A stretch of DNA of 64,000 nucleotides from an uncultured Bacilli bacterium. Lineage in GTDB: Bacteria > Bacillota_I > Bacilli_A > RF39 > UBA660. The notes under the pieces were generated by a model. The model did not search any database and had not been told where the DNA came from. It was given only the letters and a program-made list of their open reading frames with translations. Positions 35,707 through 45,034 of this stretch are shown in pieces. Position 1 is the stretch's first letter. Every line of letters starts with the position of its first letter. Both the position numbers and the translations under genes were made by a program. The stretch covers positions 92,861 to 156,860 of the forward strand of contig CAKOON010000004.1 of NCBI GenBank assembly GCA_934098565.1. Reading direction: 5' to 3'.

Positions 35707-35748
35707 AATTTTATGCTTTATGATATAATAAATACCTAGGAGTTTACT

Positions 35749-37401
35749 ATGGAATATCAAGTTTTATATCGAAAATATAGACCACATGATTTTGATTCAT
35801 TAGTGGGACAAGAATATACAAAAAAATTATTAAAAAATAGTGTAAAAAGCGGTAAATTTGCTCATGCTTATATATTTACTGGACCACGTGGAACTGGAAA
35901 AACGAGTAGTGCTAAAATCTTTGCCAAGGCCATTAATTGCTTAAATCCGGTAGATGGTAATCCTTGTGATAAGTGTGAAAATTGTTTAAATTTTTCTAGT
36001 AGTCCAGATATTATTGAGTTGGATGCCGCCTCAAATAACAGCGTAGATGATATTAGAGAAATTATCAACAATGTTCGTTTGGCGCCTAGCAATATGAAAA
36101 TCAAAGTATATATAATAGATGAGTTTCATATGTTATCCACAAGTGCTTTTAATGCTCTACTACTAACTTTAGAAGAACCACCGAAGGATGTAGTGTTCAT
36201 TTTAGCTACAACAGATATTCAAAGTGTTCCAATAACAGTATTATCTCGTTGTCAAAGATTTGATTTTAAATCAATATCCTTAAATGATATTGAAGACAGA
36301 TTAAAATATGTTTGTGAGCAAGAAAATATTGATATAACTGATGATGCTATTGAAGAAATCGCTCTTATGTCGAATGGGGGGCTAAGAGATGCTTTAAGTA
36401 TTTTAGATCAGCTTTCGAGTCTAAACTGTCAAATAGATGTAAATGCAGTTATTAGCAATTTTGGTGGTGTATCAAATAAAAAGTTAAAGGAATTGTTTTC
36501 ATATTATGAAAATAATGACATTGAAAGTGTAATTCATACAGTTAATATATTTAAAGAAACTGGAATAGATATAAAAATATTAATCGGAAAAATAATTAAT
36601 TATTTGAAAAATATTTTAATAGCCATAAAAACAGAGAAGTATAATGGAAATTTAATTTTTGATAATATATATGGCTTTATTTTTGAATTAAATAATTTAT
36701 TATACATGGATAAAAGTAGTGCTAGTTATTATGATTTACTTGAAATTGTCTTTTTAAAATATATAAATTATTTCCCGGGAAATAATTTTGCTGATAAAAA
36801 AAATATTAAAGATGAAAAAACATCAGTAAAAAATGAAAAAGAATTATTAAAAAAAATTGAATCAGATACGAACTCAAATGTAGTATTAGATAATAAACAG
36901 AATGAAATTACCAATGGTGTGTCAAAAATTGATAAAATGTCACCAAATATAGATTTTGATATTGATATTAGAATTAATAATACTTTTGTAAATGCTAAAA
37001 AAGATTATTTAATATCGGTAAAGAGTAAATGGGATGATTTCATCGCTTATGAAAGTAATGCTAATAAATCATTATTATCGTATATAGTAGATACTTCGAT
37101 TGTGGCTGTTTCCGATAAATATGCAATTTTAGTTAATAATTTGGATTCAACAAATGATTTGATTAATCAAAATATTAAGTCATTAGAAAAGGATTTTAAT
37201 TTATTCTTTAATAAAAATGTTTATTTGGTTTCAATATCGCCTAAAAAATGGGAAAATGAAAGAAATAAATACATAAATAATGTCAAAAATGGATATAAAT
37301 ATGAGATAATTGATAATGATATAATTATTAAAGAAAATAAAAGTGAATTAGATAAAATAGCTAAAGAAATTTTTGGAAATAATTATAAAAAATTAGAATA
37401 G
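35749..37401 (+). CDS. dnaX: DNA polymerase III subunits gamma/tau
   Basis: A 550-residue AAA+ clamp loader. P-loop GPRGTGKTSS, a zinc module with paired cysteines (NCLNPVDGNPCDKCENC), Walker B YIIDEFHMLS and SRCQRFDFK (SRC motif) are present. The C-terminal tau-like extension (about 370-550) is Asn/Lys rich. A Noc-type palindrome lies in the coding sequence and encodes NYFPGNN, and a DnaA box lies near 36133. It is followed 14 bp later by ebfC. Confidence 0.95.
   Translation: MEYQVLYRKYRPHDFDSLVGQEYTKKLLKNSVKSGKFAHAYIFTGPRGTGKTSSAKIFAKAINCLNPVDGNPCDKCENCLNFSSSPDIIELDAASNNSVDDIREIINNVRLAPSNMKIKVYIIDEFHMLSTSAFNALLLTLEEPPKDVVFILATTDIQSVPITVLSRCQRFDFKSISLNDIEDRLKYVCEQENIDITDDAIEEIALMSNGGLRDALSILDQLSSLNCQIDVNAVISNFGGVSNKKLKELFSYYENNDIESVIHTVNIFKETGIDIKILIGKIINYLKNILIAIKTEKYNGNLIFDNIYGFIFELNNLLYMDKSSASYYDLLEIVFLKYINYFPGNNFADKKNIKDEKTSVKNEKELLKKIESDTNSNVVLDNKQNEITNGVSKIDKMSPNIDFDIDIRINNTFVNAKKDYLISVKSKWDDFIAYESNANKSLLSYIVDTSIVAVSDKYAILVNNLDSTNDLINQNIKSLEKDFNLFFNKNVYLVSISPKKWENERNKYINNVKNGYKYEIIDNDIIIKENKSELDKIAKEIFGNNYKKLE
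36770..36783. promoter_or_regulatory. Noc-binding site (NBS) 1, inside dnaX
   Basis: A perfect 14-bp ATTTCCCGGGAAAT, extended to a longer AT palindrome on both sides. It matches the known Noc site of Bacillus. Confidence 0.85.
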
Positions 37402-37415
37402 AGGAGATAATTAAT

Positions 37416-37709
37416 ATGAATATGCAAAATTTAATGGCTCAAGCTCAGAGAATGCAAAGAGACATAATGAAAAAAAAAGAAGAAGTTGAAAAGAAAGAAT
37501 TTGTTGGAAAATCTGAATTAGCAACTGTTACAGTAAACGGCAAAAAAGATTTAGTAAAAGTAGAATTTGCGAAAGAAGTAGCAGTTGATGATTTAGAAGC
37601 TTTACAGGATATGATAGTTATTGCTACTAATAATGCCAATAAAGAAGTTGATGCTGCGATGGAATCTGCAATGGGACAATATGGCAGCATGTTTAATGGT
37701 TTATTCTAA
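37416..37709 (+). CDS. ebfC: YbaB/EbfC family nucleoid-associated protein
   Basis: A 97-residue DNA-binding protein: MNMQNLMAQAQRMQRDIMKK, an N-terminal helix, a beta-sheet (ATVTVNGKKDLVKVEF) and a C-terminal helix with MESAMGQYG. YbaB/EbfC dimers bind DNA and affect nucleoid structure. It lies between dnaX and recR, the conserved dnaX-ybaB-recR cassette, and its stop overlaps the recR start by one base. Confidence 0.93.
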   Translation: MNMQNLMAQAQRMQRDIMKKKEEVEKKEFVGKSELATVTVNGKKDLVKVEFAKEVAVDDLEALQDMIVIATNNANKEVDAAMESAMGQYGSMFNGLF

Positions 37710-38311
37710 TGATTTATCCAAAAGTATTGTTAGATTTAATAGAATACTTTAAGAAGTTTCCTGGTGTCGGTGATAAAAGTGCGGAGCGAATGGCTTTAGC
37801 ACTTTTGGACATTAATAGTGATGATGTAAATTCTTTTGCAAACGTAATGTTAGAAGCTAAAAGTAAACTTCATCCGTGCAATATTTGTGGTTGCTTAACT
37901 GATAATGATATTTGCATGATATGCTCTAATGAATATCGAAGGGATAATTTGATTTGTATTTTAGAGGATTTTAAGGGAGTGGCTGCATTCGAAAAAACTG
38001 GCAAATATAATGGAAAATATCACGTTTTAAATGGACTTATATCACCAATTGATGATATTGGACCAGAGGATATTAATATTGCTAGTTTAATTGATCGAGT
38101 TAAAGATAAGGAATCAGTTGAAGTTATCATTGCCTTGAAGCCATCAATTGAGGGAGAAACTACTACTTTATATATTAAGGAAATACTAAATAAATATACT
38201 AATGTTAAAGTATCAAGATTATCATATGGTATTCCTATGGGTGTAGACATTGATTATTTAGATGAATTGACTTTATTAAATGCGTTAAATGAAAGAAAAA
38301 ATTTATCATAA
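37709..38311 (+). CDS. recR: recombination protein RecR
   Basis: A 200-residue protein with a helix-hairpin-helix (FPGVGDKSAERMA), a zinc site (CNICG and CMIC), a TOPRIM domain and a C-terminal Walker-like stretch (LSYGIPMGVDIDYLDELTL). It acts with RecF and RecO at gaps. It overlaps ebfC by one base. Length is typical. Confidence 0.95.
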   Translation: MIYPKVLLDLIEYFKKFPGVGDKSAERMALALLDINSDDVNSFANVMLEAKSKLHPCNICGCLTDNDICMICSNEYRRDNLICILEDFKGVAAFEKTGKYNGKYHVLNGLISPIDDIGPEDINIASLIDRVKDKESVEVIIALKPSIEGETTTLYIKEILNKYTNVKVSRLSYGIPMGVDIDYLDELTLLNALNERKNLS

Positions 38312-38349
38312 GTAATTAGTAATCTTCATAAATTTCTATGGTGATATTA

Positions 38350-38526
38350 ATGCTTAAAATAGTTAAAAAAATTATTTTTTCGTTTTTACTTCTGTTTGGG
38401 TTAAATACAACATTGAAATATGTTGGAATAATAATTCCAATTAATTTTATTAATTTATTGATAACTTATTGTTTGGGTGGTTTTGGAGTTTTATCTTTAA
38501 TAATTCTAAAATTATTTATTATATAA
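38350..38526 (+). CDS. bofA: BofA-like SigmaK-processing inhibitor
   Basis: A 58-residue protein with two membrane segments (about 8-25 and 31-55). The block GIIIPINFINLLITYCLGGF resembles the BofA C-terminal region, with a polar PIN turn between membrane helices. BofA, with SpoIVFA, inhibits the SpoIVFB protease that releases SigmaK in the mother cell. In Bacillus bofA follows recR, as here. The start is set at the ATG after GGTGAT; four more residues are possible from 38338. Short length reduces certainty. Confidence 0.7.
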   Translation: MLKIVKKIIFSFLLLFGLNTTLKYVGIIIPINFINLLITYCLGGFGVLSLIILKLFII

Positions 38527-38548
38527 TTATATTTAAGGAGAAGCAGTT

Positions 38549-39367
38549 ATGGATAGAGAAAAAAATGTAGCAAAATTAATACAAGAATATGATAACAATC
38601 ATTTAGCGCATGCTTTTTTGATTGAAACAAATAATATCGATAAGTGTTTACTTGAACTTAAACAATTTATGAAATACATTAATTGTCGAGATAAATATAG
38701 TGACAATTGTGATAAATGTAATTTGTGTAAATTAATTGATTTAGATAATTTACCTAGTTTAGTTGTAGTAAGACCGGATGGAATGTCCATTAAAAAAAAT
38801 CAATTATTGGAGCTTCAAGATAAATTTAGTAAAAAAGCTGTCTATTCAAAATATAATACCTATATAATAGCAAATGCAGAGTTAATGAATGATTCTTCAG
38901 CTAATTCAATGTTAAAGTTTTTAGAAGAACCAAGCGATAATATAATTGGCTTTTTAGTTACAACCGATAAAGATAAAGTTTTAGATACAATAATAAGTAG
39001 ATGTCAAAATTTTAAATTTATTTATGAGGGACAAGAAGATGATAACTTAATAACTAATTTAGCAAATGATTACTTAAGTAGATTATTTAGTGATGATAAC
39101 TTTCTGATAAATAAGAATACGATTTTGACATCTTTAAAGGAAAGAAATGATATAAATAAGTTATTCTTAAAAATTTTAGATAGATATCTGCATGACGAAT
39201 GGCAAAATTATTTCCCGGAAAACAATTCTGTAGATAAAAATTCACATATATATAAAAAACAGCTAGATGTAATTCTTAAAACGCTAACAATGATAAATTC
39301 AAATGTTAACATTGAATTGCTATTAGATTATTTTGTTATTGAAATGCGAAGAAGTTTAAAAATTTGA
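38549..39367 (+). CDS. holB: DNA polymerase III delta prime subunit
   Basis: A 272-residue clamp-loader subunit: HAFLIET, a zinc-like cluster (CRDKYSDNCDKCNLCK), ANSMLKFLEEPSDN and SRCQNF (sensor motif). There is no P-loop, as expected for delta prime. The gene is in the Bacillus position between bofA and ricT. An imperfect Noc-type palindrome encodes NYFPENN near residue 223. Confidence 0.9.
   Translation: MDREKNVAKLIQEYDNNHLAHAFLIETNNIDKCLLELKQFMKYINCRDKYSDNCDKCNLCKLIDLDNLPSLVVVRPDGMSIKKNQLLELQDKFSKKAVYSKYNTYIIANAELMNDSSANSMLKFLEEPSDNIIGFLVTTDKDKVLDTIISRCQNFKFIYEGQEDDNLITNLANDYLSRLFSDDNFLINKNTILTSLKERNDINKLFLKILDRYLHDEWQNYFPENNSVDKNSHIYKKQLDVILKTLTMINSNVNIELLLDYFVIEMRRSLKI
39210..39223. 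promoter_or_regulatory. imperfect NBS inside holB
   Basis: ATTTCCCGGAAAAC shares the left half and flank of the perfect sites, with a decayed right half. It may be a relic. Confidence 0.4.
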
Positions 39368-39376
39368 TTGAAAATT

Positions 39377-39390
39377 ATTTCCCGGGAAAT
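39377..39390. promoter_or_regulatory. Noc-binding site (NBS) 2
   Basis: A perfect 14-bp ATTTCCCGGGAAAT between holB and ricT, with the same AT flanks as the dnaX copy. Confidence 0.85.
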
Positions 39391-39461
39391 AATTTGTTGA
39401 TATTTTTCAATTATAGAGCATATAACTTAGCTATTTGTAAAGCTTATGTAAATATAAAAAT

Positions 39462-39475
39462 ATTTCCCGGGAAAT
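39462..39475. promoter_or_regulatory. Noc-binding site (NBS) 3
   Basis: A perfect 14-bp ATTTCCCGGGAAAT, 71 bp after NBS 2 and just upstream of ricT; the T run after it could also act as a weak terminator of holB. Confidence 0.85.
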
Positions 39476-39502
39476 ATTTTTACAATGAAAAGAGGTTTAG
39501 AA

Positions 39503-40279
39503 GTGAAGTATTATTATGAAATAATGATTGAAGATAGAAAAGTGGTAACAGCTTTTTCAGAAAAAAAATATGATATTCAGGGTAATATAATTATAAAAAC
39601 TTCCAGAGGAGAAGAATATGGAAAGATACTAGCAATATCTAGTTTCCGAGAATCCGATATATATATAATAAGGAAAGCAATTGATTGCGATTATAATAAA
39701 TATTTGCAAAATCTACGCTTAAGTTCAGAAGCTTTAGTTTTTGCTAAAAAAGAGGCAGCTAGGCTAGGGCTTGTTATGTCTTTTATTAATGCTGATGTGA
39801 CTTTTGATAAGAAACATTTATTATATCAATTTGTTGCTGATGAAAGAGTTGATTTTCGCGAGCTAGCTAAATCCATTGCTTCTAAATTTAAAATGCGTAT
39901 TGAATTAAGACAGATAGGTGCTAGAGATAAGGCTAAAATTATTGATGGCATTGGTCCATGTGGTCGAAAATTATGCTGTACGACTTTTTTAACAAAGTTG
40001 GATTCTATTAGTATGAATATGGCAAAGACCCAAGGTTTAGCCCTTAATCCAAGTAAAATTAATGGAGCTTGTGGTAGACTAATGTGTTGTTTAACTTATG
40101 AAAATGATAATTATGCTAGTTGTCGTAGGAAATTACCTCAAGTTGGGAAAACAATTGAAACAGAATTTGGTCCTGGCAAAGTTGTTTCCGAAGATATTTT
40201 AAATTTGAAATATACGGTCTTAGTAAATGATGAACTAAAAGAGATTAAGGTTTTAGAAGATGAAGATAGAGATAAATGA
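39503..40279 (+). CDS. ricT: PSP1-domain protein RicT (YaaT)
   Basis: A 258-residue cytosolic protein. The PSP1 domain contains CGPCGRKLCCTTFL-type cysteine clusters (GPCGRKLCC and GACGRLMCC). In Bacillus RicT, with RicA and RicF, forms an iron-sulfur complex that supports RNase Y processing, sporulation, competence and biofilm. The GTG start at 39503 follows AGAGG at proper spacing; a longer frame from ATG 39485 adds 6 residues. Location after holB matches Bacillus. The next gene overlaps it by 20 bp. Confidence 0.88.
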   Translation: MKYYYEIMIEDRKVVTAFSEKKYDIQGNIIIKTSRGEEYGKILAISSFRESDIYIIRKAIDCDYNKYLQNLRLSSEALVFAKKEAARLGLVMSFINADVTFDKKHLLYQFVADERVDFRELAKSIASKFKMRIELRQIGARDKAKIIDGIGPCGRKLCCTTFLTKLDSISMNMAKTQGLALNPSKINGACGRLMCCLTYENDNYASCRRKLPQVGKTIETEFGPGKVVSEDILNLKYTVLVNDELKEIKVLEDEDRDK

Positions 40280-40964
40280 TTTATATGATTATGGACTTAA
40301 AATATATCAAGCTGAAAATTTATTTAAATTTTCTTTGGATAGTATTTTGCTAGCGGAGTTTGTTGATGCTAGAAAGAACACACAATTGATTGTTGATTTT
40401 TGCACTGGCACGGCAGCAGTTCCGTTGATTTTATCAACTAAATATTTAGCTAAAATAAAAGGAATAGAAATTCAGAAGAACGTTTCTAAATTAGCATACA
40501 ATTCAGTTGTACTTAATAATTTAGAAAATCAAATTGAGATTATAAATGATAATTTAAGTTCAGCATTAGAGTATATTTTACCAGAATCTGTAGATGCTAT
40601 TACTTGTAATCCCCCTTATTTTAAGATAAATGAAGGCTCATATCTGAATATTGATGAAGAAAAAAGAATTGCCCGTCATGAATTAACGACTGATTTAGAA
40701 CAAATAATTGTTACATCAAAATATTTGTTACGAAATCGGGCACCAATTTATATGGTGCATAGACCAGAAAGATTAATGGAAATAATTAATCTTTTAACAA
40801 AGTATAATTTTAAGATAAAAAAATTACAATTTATTTATTCAAGTTATGAGAAATCAGCTATAATGGTGTTGATTAAAGCGACAAAGAATGGCGCTGAAGG
40901 TTTGATAGTAAATAAGCCTTTAAATATCACAGGAAGAAAAACTTATAAAAATATTTTTAACTAA
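40260..40964 (+). CDS. TrmN6-like tRNA adenine methyltransferase (YabB)
   Basis: A 234-residue SAM-dependent methyltransferase with VDFCTGTAAVPLIL (SAM loop, unusually Cys for Gly) and the NPPY motif (CNPPYFK). It probably methylates the N6 of A37 in tRNA-Val, as in the YfiC/YabB family. The gene overlaps ricT by 20 bp and is in the Bacillus yabB position. YabA, expected between them, is missing. Confidence 0.82.
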   Translation: MKIEINDLYDYGLKIYQAENLFKFSLDSILLAEFVDARKNTQLIVDFCTGTAAVPLILSTKYLAKIKGIEIQKNVSKLAYNSVVLNNLENQIEIINDNLSSALEYILPESVDAITCNPPYFKINEGSYLNIDEEKRIARHELTTDLEQIIVTSKYLLRNRAPIYMVHRPERLMEIINLLTKYNFKIKKLQFIYSSYEKSAIMVLIKATKNGAEGLIVNKPLNITGRKTYKNIFN

Positions 40965-40979
40965 TGAAAGGGATTTATA

Positions 40980-41531
40980 ATGAAATTGATAGTAGGGCTT
41001 GGTAATCCAGGTAAAGAATATGAAAACACTCGTCATAATATTGGTTTTATGGTATTAAATTATTTCCCGGGAAATAATTTGTGGAAAGAAAAGTTTAATG
41101 GTTTGTATAGTGAACAAAATCTTAATGGTGAAAAAGTTCTTTTTCTGAAACCATTAACTTATATGAATTTGTCTGGGGAATGTGTCATTAAATTTATTAA
41201 TTATTATAATATAAGTAATGAAAATATTTTAATAGTTCAAGATGATTTAGATTTAGATTATTTAAAATATCGTTTGAAGTTTGATAGTTCAGCTGGTGGC
41301 CACAACGGTATTAAGTCGATAATAAATAATTTGCATACCCAACAGATACCAAGATTAAAGATAGGTATTGCTCACGATCGAAAAATAGATACTAAGGATT
41401 ATGTATTAGGTCATTTTAATTCTAATGATTTAGCTCATTTTAAAGAAATGGTACCAACATATATAAATATCATTGAAGACTTTATAAGTAATGATATTAA
41501 TTATTGTATGCAAAAATATAACCATAAGTAG
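40980..41531 (+). CDS. pth: peptidyl-tRNA hydrolase
   Basis: A 183-residue enzyme recycling peptidyl-tRNA. MKLIVGLGNPGKEYENTRHN (catalytic His) and KPLTYMNLSGE are diagnostic. In Bacillus the gene is spoVC, between spoVG/prs and mfd; here it directly precedes mfd by 12 bp. A perfect Noc-type palindrome in the coding sequence encodes NYFPGNN at about 27-33, and the region is a few residues shorter than in Bacillus. Confidence 0.95.
   Translation: MKLIVGLGNPGKEYENTRHNIGFMVLNYFPGNNLWKEKFNGLYSEQNLNGEKVLFLKPLTYMNLSGECVIKFINYYNISNENILIVQDDLDLDYLKYRLKFDSSAGGHNGIKSIINNLHTQQIPRLKIGIAHDRKIDTKDYVLGHFNSNDLAHFKEMVPTYINIIEDFISNDINYCMQKYNHK
41062..41075. promoter_or_regulatory. Noc-binding site (NBS) 4, inside pth
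   Basis: A perfect 14-bp ATTTCCCGGGAAAT in the pth coding sequence, flanked as in the dnaX copy. Confidence 0.85.
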
Positions 41532-41543
41532 AAAAGGATTACT

Positions 41544-44500
41544 ATGAAATTTCTTAATGAATTTTTTAAATATAAATTAGATACAGAAGTTGTAGGTTTA
41601 ACTAACGAGTTAAATGTTTTTTACGTACTTAATTATTTTAAAACACAAAAAGAAAATGTATTAATTTTAACAAATACTTTATATGAAGCTAATAAATATT
41701 ATGATGCATTTTTGAATTATACGACTGATTGTTTATTATTTCCTATGGATGATTTTGTGACTTCAGTTGCACTTGCGACTTCACCTGAATTAAAAATCAA
41801 AAGATTAGAAACGATTAATGCTTTAAAGGAAGAAACTCCTAAGATCGTAGTAACCAATTTAATGGGATTTTTGCGATATTTACCAGATTATCGTACTGTT
41901 AATCGTTTAGAGTTCAAGTTAGAAAAAGGGTTGTCGCTAAATAGAGATAAAATTTTAGAAGTTTTAGATTCCTTTGGATATAAGAGGGATACTTTGGTTA
42001 CATCTACAGGAGAATATGCTGTTCGAGGTTATGTAATTGATTTGTTTTTGATTGAAGAAGAACATCCAATTAGAATTGAATTTTTTGGTAATGAGATAGA
42101 GTCAATTCGTTATTTCGATGAAAATACACAAATGTCAATTAAAGAAGTAGATACTATAAATTGTTTACCTTTTCAAGAGATATCTACTTCAAGTAAAAGT
42201 TGTATTTATGATTATATGAATGATCCTATGACTTTTTTTATTAACTCAGATGATATTAAATTAGGATATGAAAAGTTATGCGAGGAGTTATTGGATTATA
42301 GAAAAGATAGTTCTAATTTAACTGATGATGTCATGTTTGAACTTGATAAAATAAATGTTAAGAAAAAAGTATTCTTAAATAAATTTGTTGCTAATAGGGA
42401 TAAGACTATACTTTATCAAAGTAGCAGTTTAGACAATTTTAATTCTAATTTTCAATTATTAAGAGAATTTGTTGGAAAACAGTTAGAGGAAAATAAAACG
42501 ATTGTTTTCTGCTTATCACGAAAAGTCGAGATAGATTTTATTAAGGAAATGTTTCATGTTACAAGAACTGTTTCGGAAGACCAGCTATTTCCTTACAAAG
42601 TTAATATTGTTAATTGTCGGATAAATAATGGTTTTATTTTTAATAATTATGTAGTTATTGGTGAGTATGATATTGAAAAAACTAGTACGAGAGAAATTAA
42701 GTATAAAAACACTTATAAGATTGGAAAAAAAATTAAAGGATTTGATCAACTACAAGTTGGGGATTATGTTGTTCATGCTTATCATGGTATAGGTAGATAT
42801 GAAGGTGTAATTTCTTTAACAAAAAATGGAGTTGTCAAGGATTATTTACAAATTACTTATGCTGATAATGATAAAATTTATGTTCCTGTTGAAAAAATAA
42901 GTACTATTTTTAAATATACTTCTAAGGATGGAGTAGCGCCAGTTTTAAGCAAACTAAATGGAACAGCTTGGGCGAAAGCAAAGAAAACCTTGGAGAAAAA
43001 AATTCATGATATTTCTTTAGAACTTATAAAATTATATGCTGCCCGCAGTAAAGTTACTGGTCCTGTTTTTAAAGATGATCCGATGGACGTAATGTTTGAT
43101 GCTGATTTTAAATATGAACCAACAATTGACCAACAAAAAGCTTTTAATGATGTAAAAAAGGATTTAGAAAATAAAGTGCCAATGGACAGATTACTTTGTG
43201 GTGATGTTGGTTTTGGTAAGACTGAAGTTGCTTTTCGCGCTATGTTTATGACTGCTATTAATGGTTTTCAGGTAGCTTATCTTTGCCCGACAACTATTTT
43301 AAGTAATCAACAATATGAAAATGCCTTACAGCGTTTTAAAAATTTTCCAGTTGAAATTGCTCTTTTAAATCGCTTTACAACGAAAAAAGAAGCTGAAAGA
43401 ATCATTGCTGGTCTTAAGAATGGGACAATTGATATAATATTTGGCACTCATCGTTTGTTAAGCGATGATGTTGGTTATAAAAATTTAGGTCTTCTCGTAG
43501 TCGATGAAGAGCAAAGATTTGGGGTAACTCATAAAGAAAAAATCAAGAAATATAAAAATGATGTTAATGTTTTAACTTTATCCGCAACTCCAATTCCAAG
43601 GACTTTAAAGATGGCTATGTCAGGTTTAAGAGATTTGTCAATTATTGATACGGCTCCTGTAAATAGATATCCGGTACAGACATATGTTATTAAAGAACAA
43701 GATATGGTAATTAAAGATGCTATTTATAAAGAATTAGGTCGTAATGGTCAGATTTTTATCTTATATAATAGGATAGATACTATTGAAAGTAAAAGAGCCG
43801 AACTTCAAAGACTGGTACCGGAGGCTAGAATTGTTATTGCTCACGGAAGAATGAATAAATCCCAGATGGAAGATGTTATGCAGGATTTTGTCGATTATAA
43901 ATATGATATCTTACTATGTACAACTATTATTGAAACTGGTATAGATATAGCCAATGCTAACACTTTAATTATTTATGATGCCGACCATTTCGGTCTTAGT
44001 CAGTTATATCAGATAAGAGGCCGTGTTGGCCGCAGCTCTAAGATTGCTTATGCTTACTTAATGTATAGTAAAGATAAAATGTTAAATGACATTGCTATTA
44101 AAAGATTAGAAGCCATCAAGGAATTTACAGAACTTGGTAGTGGTTATCGAATTGCGATGCGTGATTTGTCCTTAAGAGGAGCAGGCGACATTTTGGGAAG
44201 TGAGCAGGCCGGATTTGTTGATGCTGTTGGTTTAGATTTATATATGAAAATGGTCGATGATGAAGTAAGAAGATTAAATGGCGAAGTAATTAATGAAGAT
44301 AAGACTAATAATTCTTTAATTGATGTTGATACGCATATTAGTGATGATTATGTTTCTGATGAGTCGTTGAAGATAGAAATTCACCGGAAGATTAATGAAA
44401 TTGATAGTTTTGCTAAATTAACTGAAATAGAAAAAGAATTAGAAGATAGATTTGGTAAAATTGATGAAAAAATTCGAATTTATATGTATGAAGAATGGTT

Positions 44501-44798
44501 TGAGAAGCTAGCCTTATCGCTTCATATTGAAAGAGTAGTTCAAAATAATAAAATTGTTGAATTAGAAATACCGGCTACTCTGACTAAGAAGTTAAAGGTT
44601 GATAAGTTATTTATGCAAATATATAATATTTGCCCTAAAGTTCAGTTTAGATCAATGTTTAATAATGTTTATATAACCATTCCAATTGGTAATTTACCTA
44701 AACATTTTGTTTATTATTTAGTAGATATATTAAATTTAATTAAGGATGAATTAGGTAAAGAAGAGTTAAATGGAGGAAATAATTCTATAGGTATTTAG
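41544..44798 (+). CDS. mfd: transcription-repair coupling factor
   Basis: A 1084-residue SF2 translocase. The N-terminal UvrB-like region, RNA polymerase-binding domain (KGFDQLQVGDYVVHAYHGIG), helicase P-loop CGDVGFGKTEVA, DEEQRFG and the TRG domain are in order. Mfd removes stalled RNA polymerase and recruits UvrA. It ends in a terminator. Length is slightly below Bacillus (1177). Confidence 0.96.
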   Translation: MKFLNEFFKYKLDTEVVGLTNELNVFYVLNYFKTQKENVLILTNTLYEANKYYDAFLNYTTDCLLFPMDDFVTSVALATSPELKIKRLETINALKEETPKIVVTNLMGFLRYLPDYRTVNRLEFKLEKGLSLNRDKILEVLDSFGYKRDTLVTSTGEYAVRGYVIDLFLIEEEHPIRIEFFGNEIESIRYFDENTQMSIKEVDTINCLPFQEISTSSKSCIYDYMNDPMTFFINSDDIKLGYEKLCEELLDYRKDSSNLTDDVMFELDKINVKKKVFLNKFVANRDKTILYQSSSLDNFNSNFQLLREFVGKQLEENKTIVFCLSRKVEIDFIKEMFHVTRTVSEDQLFPYKVNIVNCRINNGFIFNNYVVIGEYDIEKTSTREIKYKNTYKIGKKIKGFDQLQVGDYVVHAYHGIGRYEGVISLTKNGVVKDYLQITYADNDKIYVPVEKISTIFKYTSKDGVAPVLSKLNGTAWAKAKKTLEKKIHDISLELIKLYAARSKVTGPVFKDDPMDVMFDADFKYEPTIDQQKAFNDVKKDLENKVPMDRLLCGDVGFGKTEVAFRAMFMTAINGFQVAYLCPTTILSNQQYENALQRFKNFPVEIALLNRFTTKKEAERIIAGLKNGTIDIIFGTHRLLSDDVGYKNLGLLVVDEEQRFGVTHKEKIKKYKNDVNVLTLSATPIPRTLKMAMSGLRDLSIIDTAPVNRYPVQTYVIKEQDMVIKDAIYKELGRNGQIFILYNRIDTIESKRAELQRLVPEARIVIAHGRMNKSQMEDVMQDFVDYKYDILLCTTIIETGIDIANANTLIIYDADHFGLSQLYQIRGRVGRSSKIAYAYLMYSKDKMLNDIAIKRLEAIKEFTELGSGYRIAMRDLSLRGAGDILGSEQAGFVDAVGLDLYMKMVDDEVRRLNGEVINEDKTNNSLIDVDTHISDDYVSDESLKIEIHRKINEIDSFAKLTEIEKELEDRFGKIDEKIRIYMYEEWFEKLALSLHIERVVQNNKIVELEIPATLTKKLKVDKLFMQIYNICPKVQFRSMFNNVYITIPIGNLPKHFVYYLVDILNLIKDELGKEELNGGNNSIGI

Positions 44799-44900
44799 AT
44801 GATGTTTAATTTTTGGATAATCATAATATTTATAGTAATTAAGACTATGTTGGCTCAAATATATGGACTATTTAAGTAAAATAATTATATTTAGATAATT

Positions 44901-44950
44901 AAAAAATGTTTATTCAATCAAACGTTTATTGACTGGATAGACATTTTTTT
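44901..44950 (+). terminator. mfd terminator
   Basis: A stem of about 20 bp with some G-U pairs (AAAAATGTTTATTCA against TGGATAGACATTTTT), then Ts. Confidence 0.8.
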
Positions 44951-45034
44951 ACATAGAAGAAACTTTTTTTTGCAGTTTATTTATTTATTATTGATAAATT
45001 TATGATACAATTAATTTATAATAGGAGGTAGGAT

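Noticed and set aside
42545..42562. A parS-like sequence (TGTTTCATGTTACA) in mfd.
   Set aside because: It has three or more mismatches to the 16-bp consensus and is in a conserved coding stretch.
44799..44879. A 26-residue hydrophobic open frame right after mfd.
   Set aside because: There is no convincing ribosome binding site and it lies in the mfd 3' end spacer; hydrophobic short frames are common in AT-rich spacers. It could still be a small membrane peptide.
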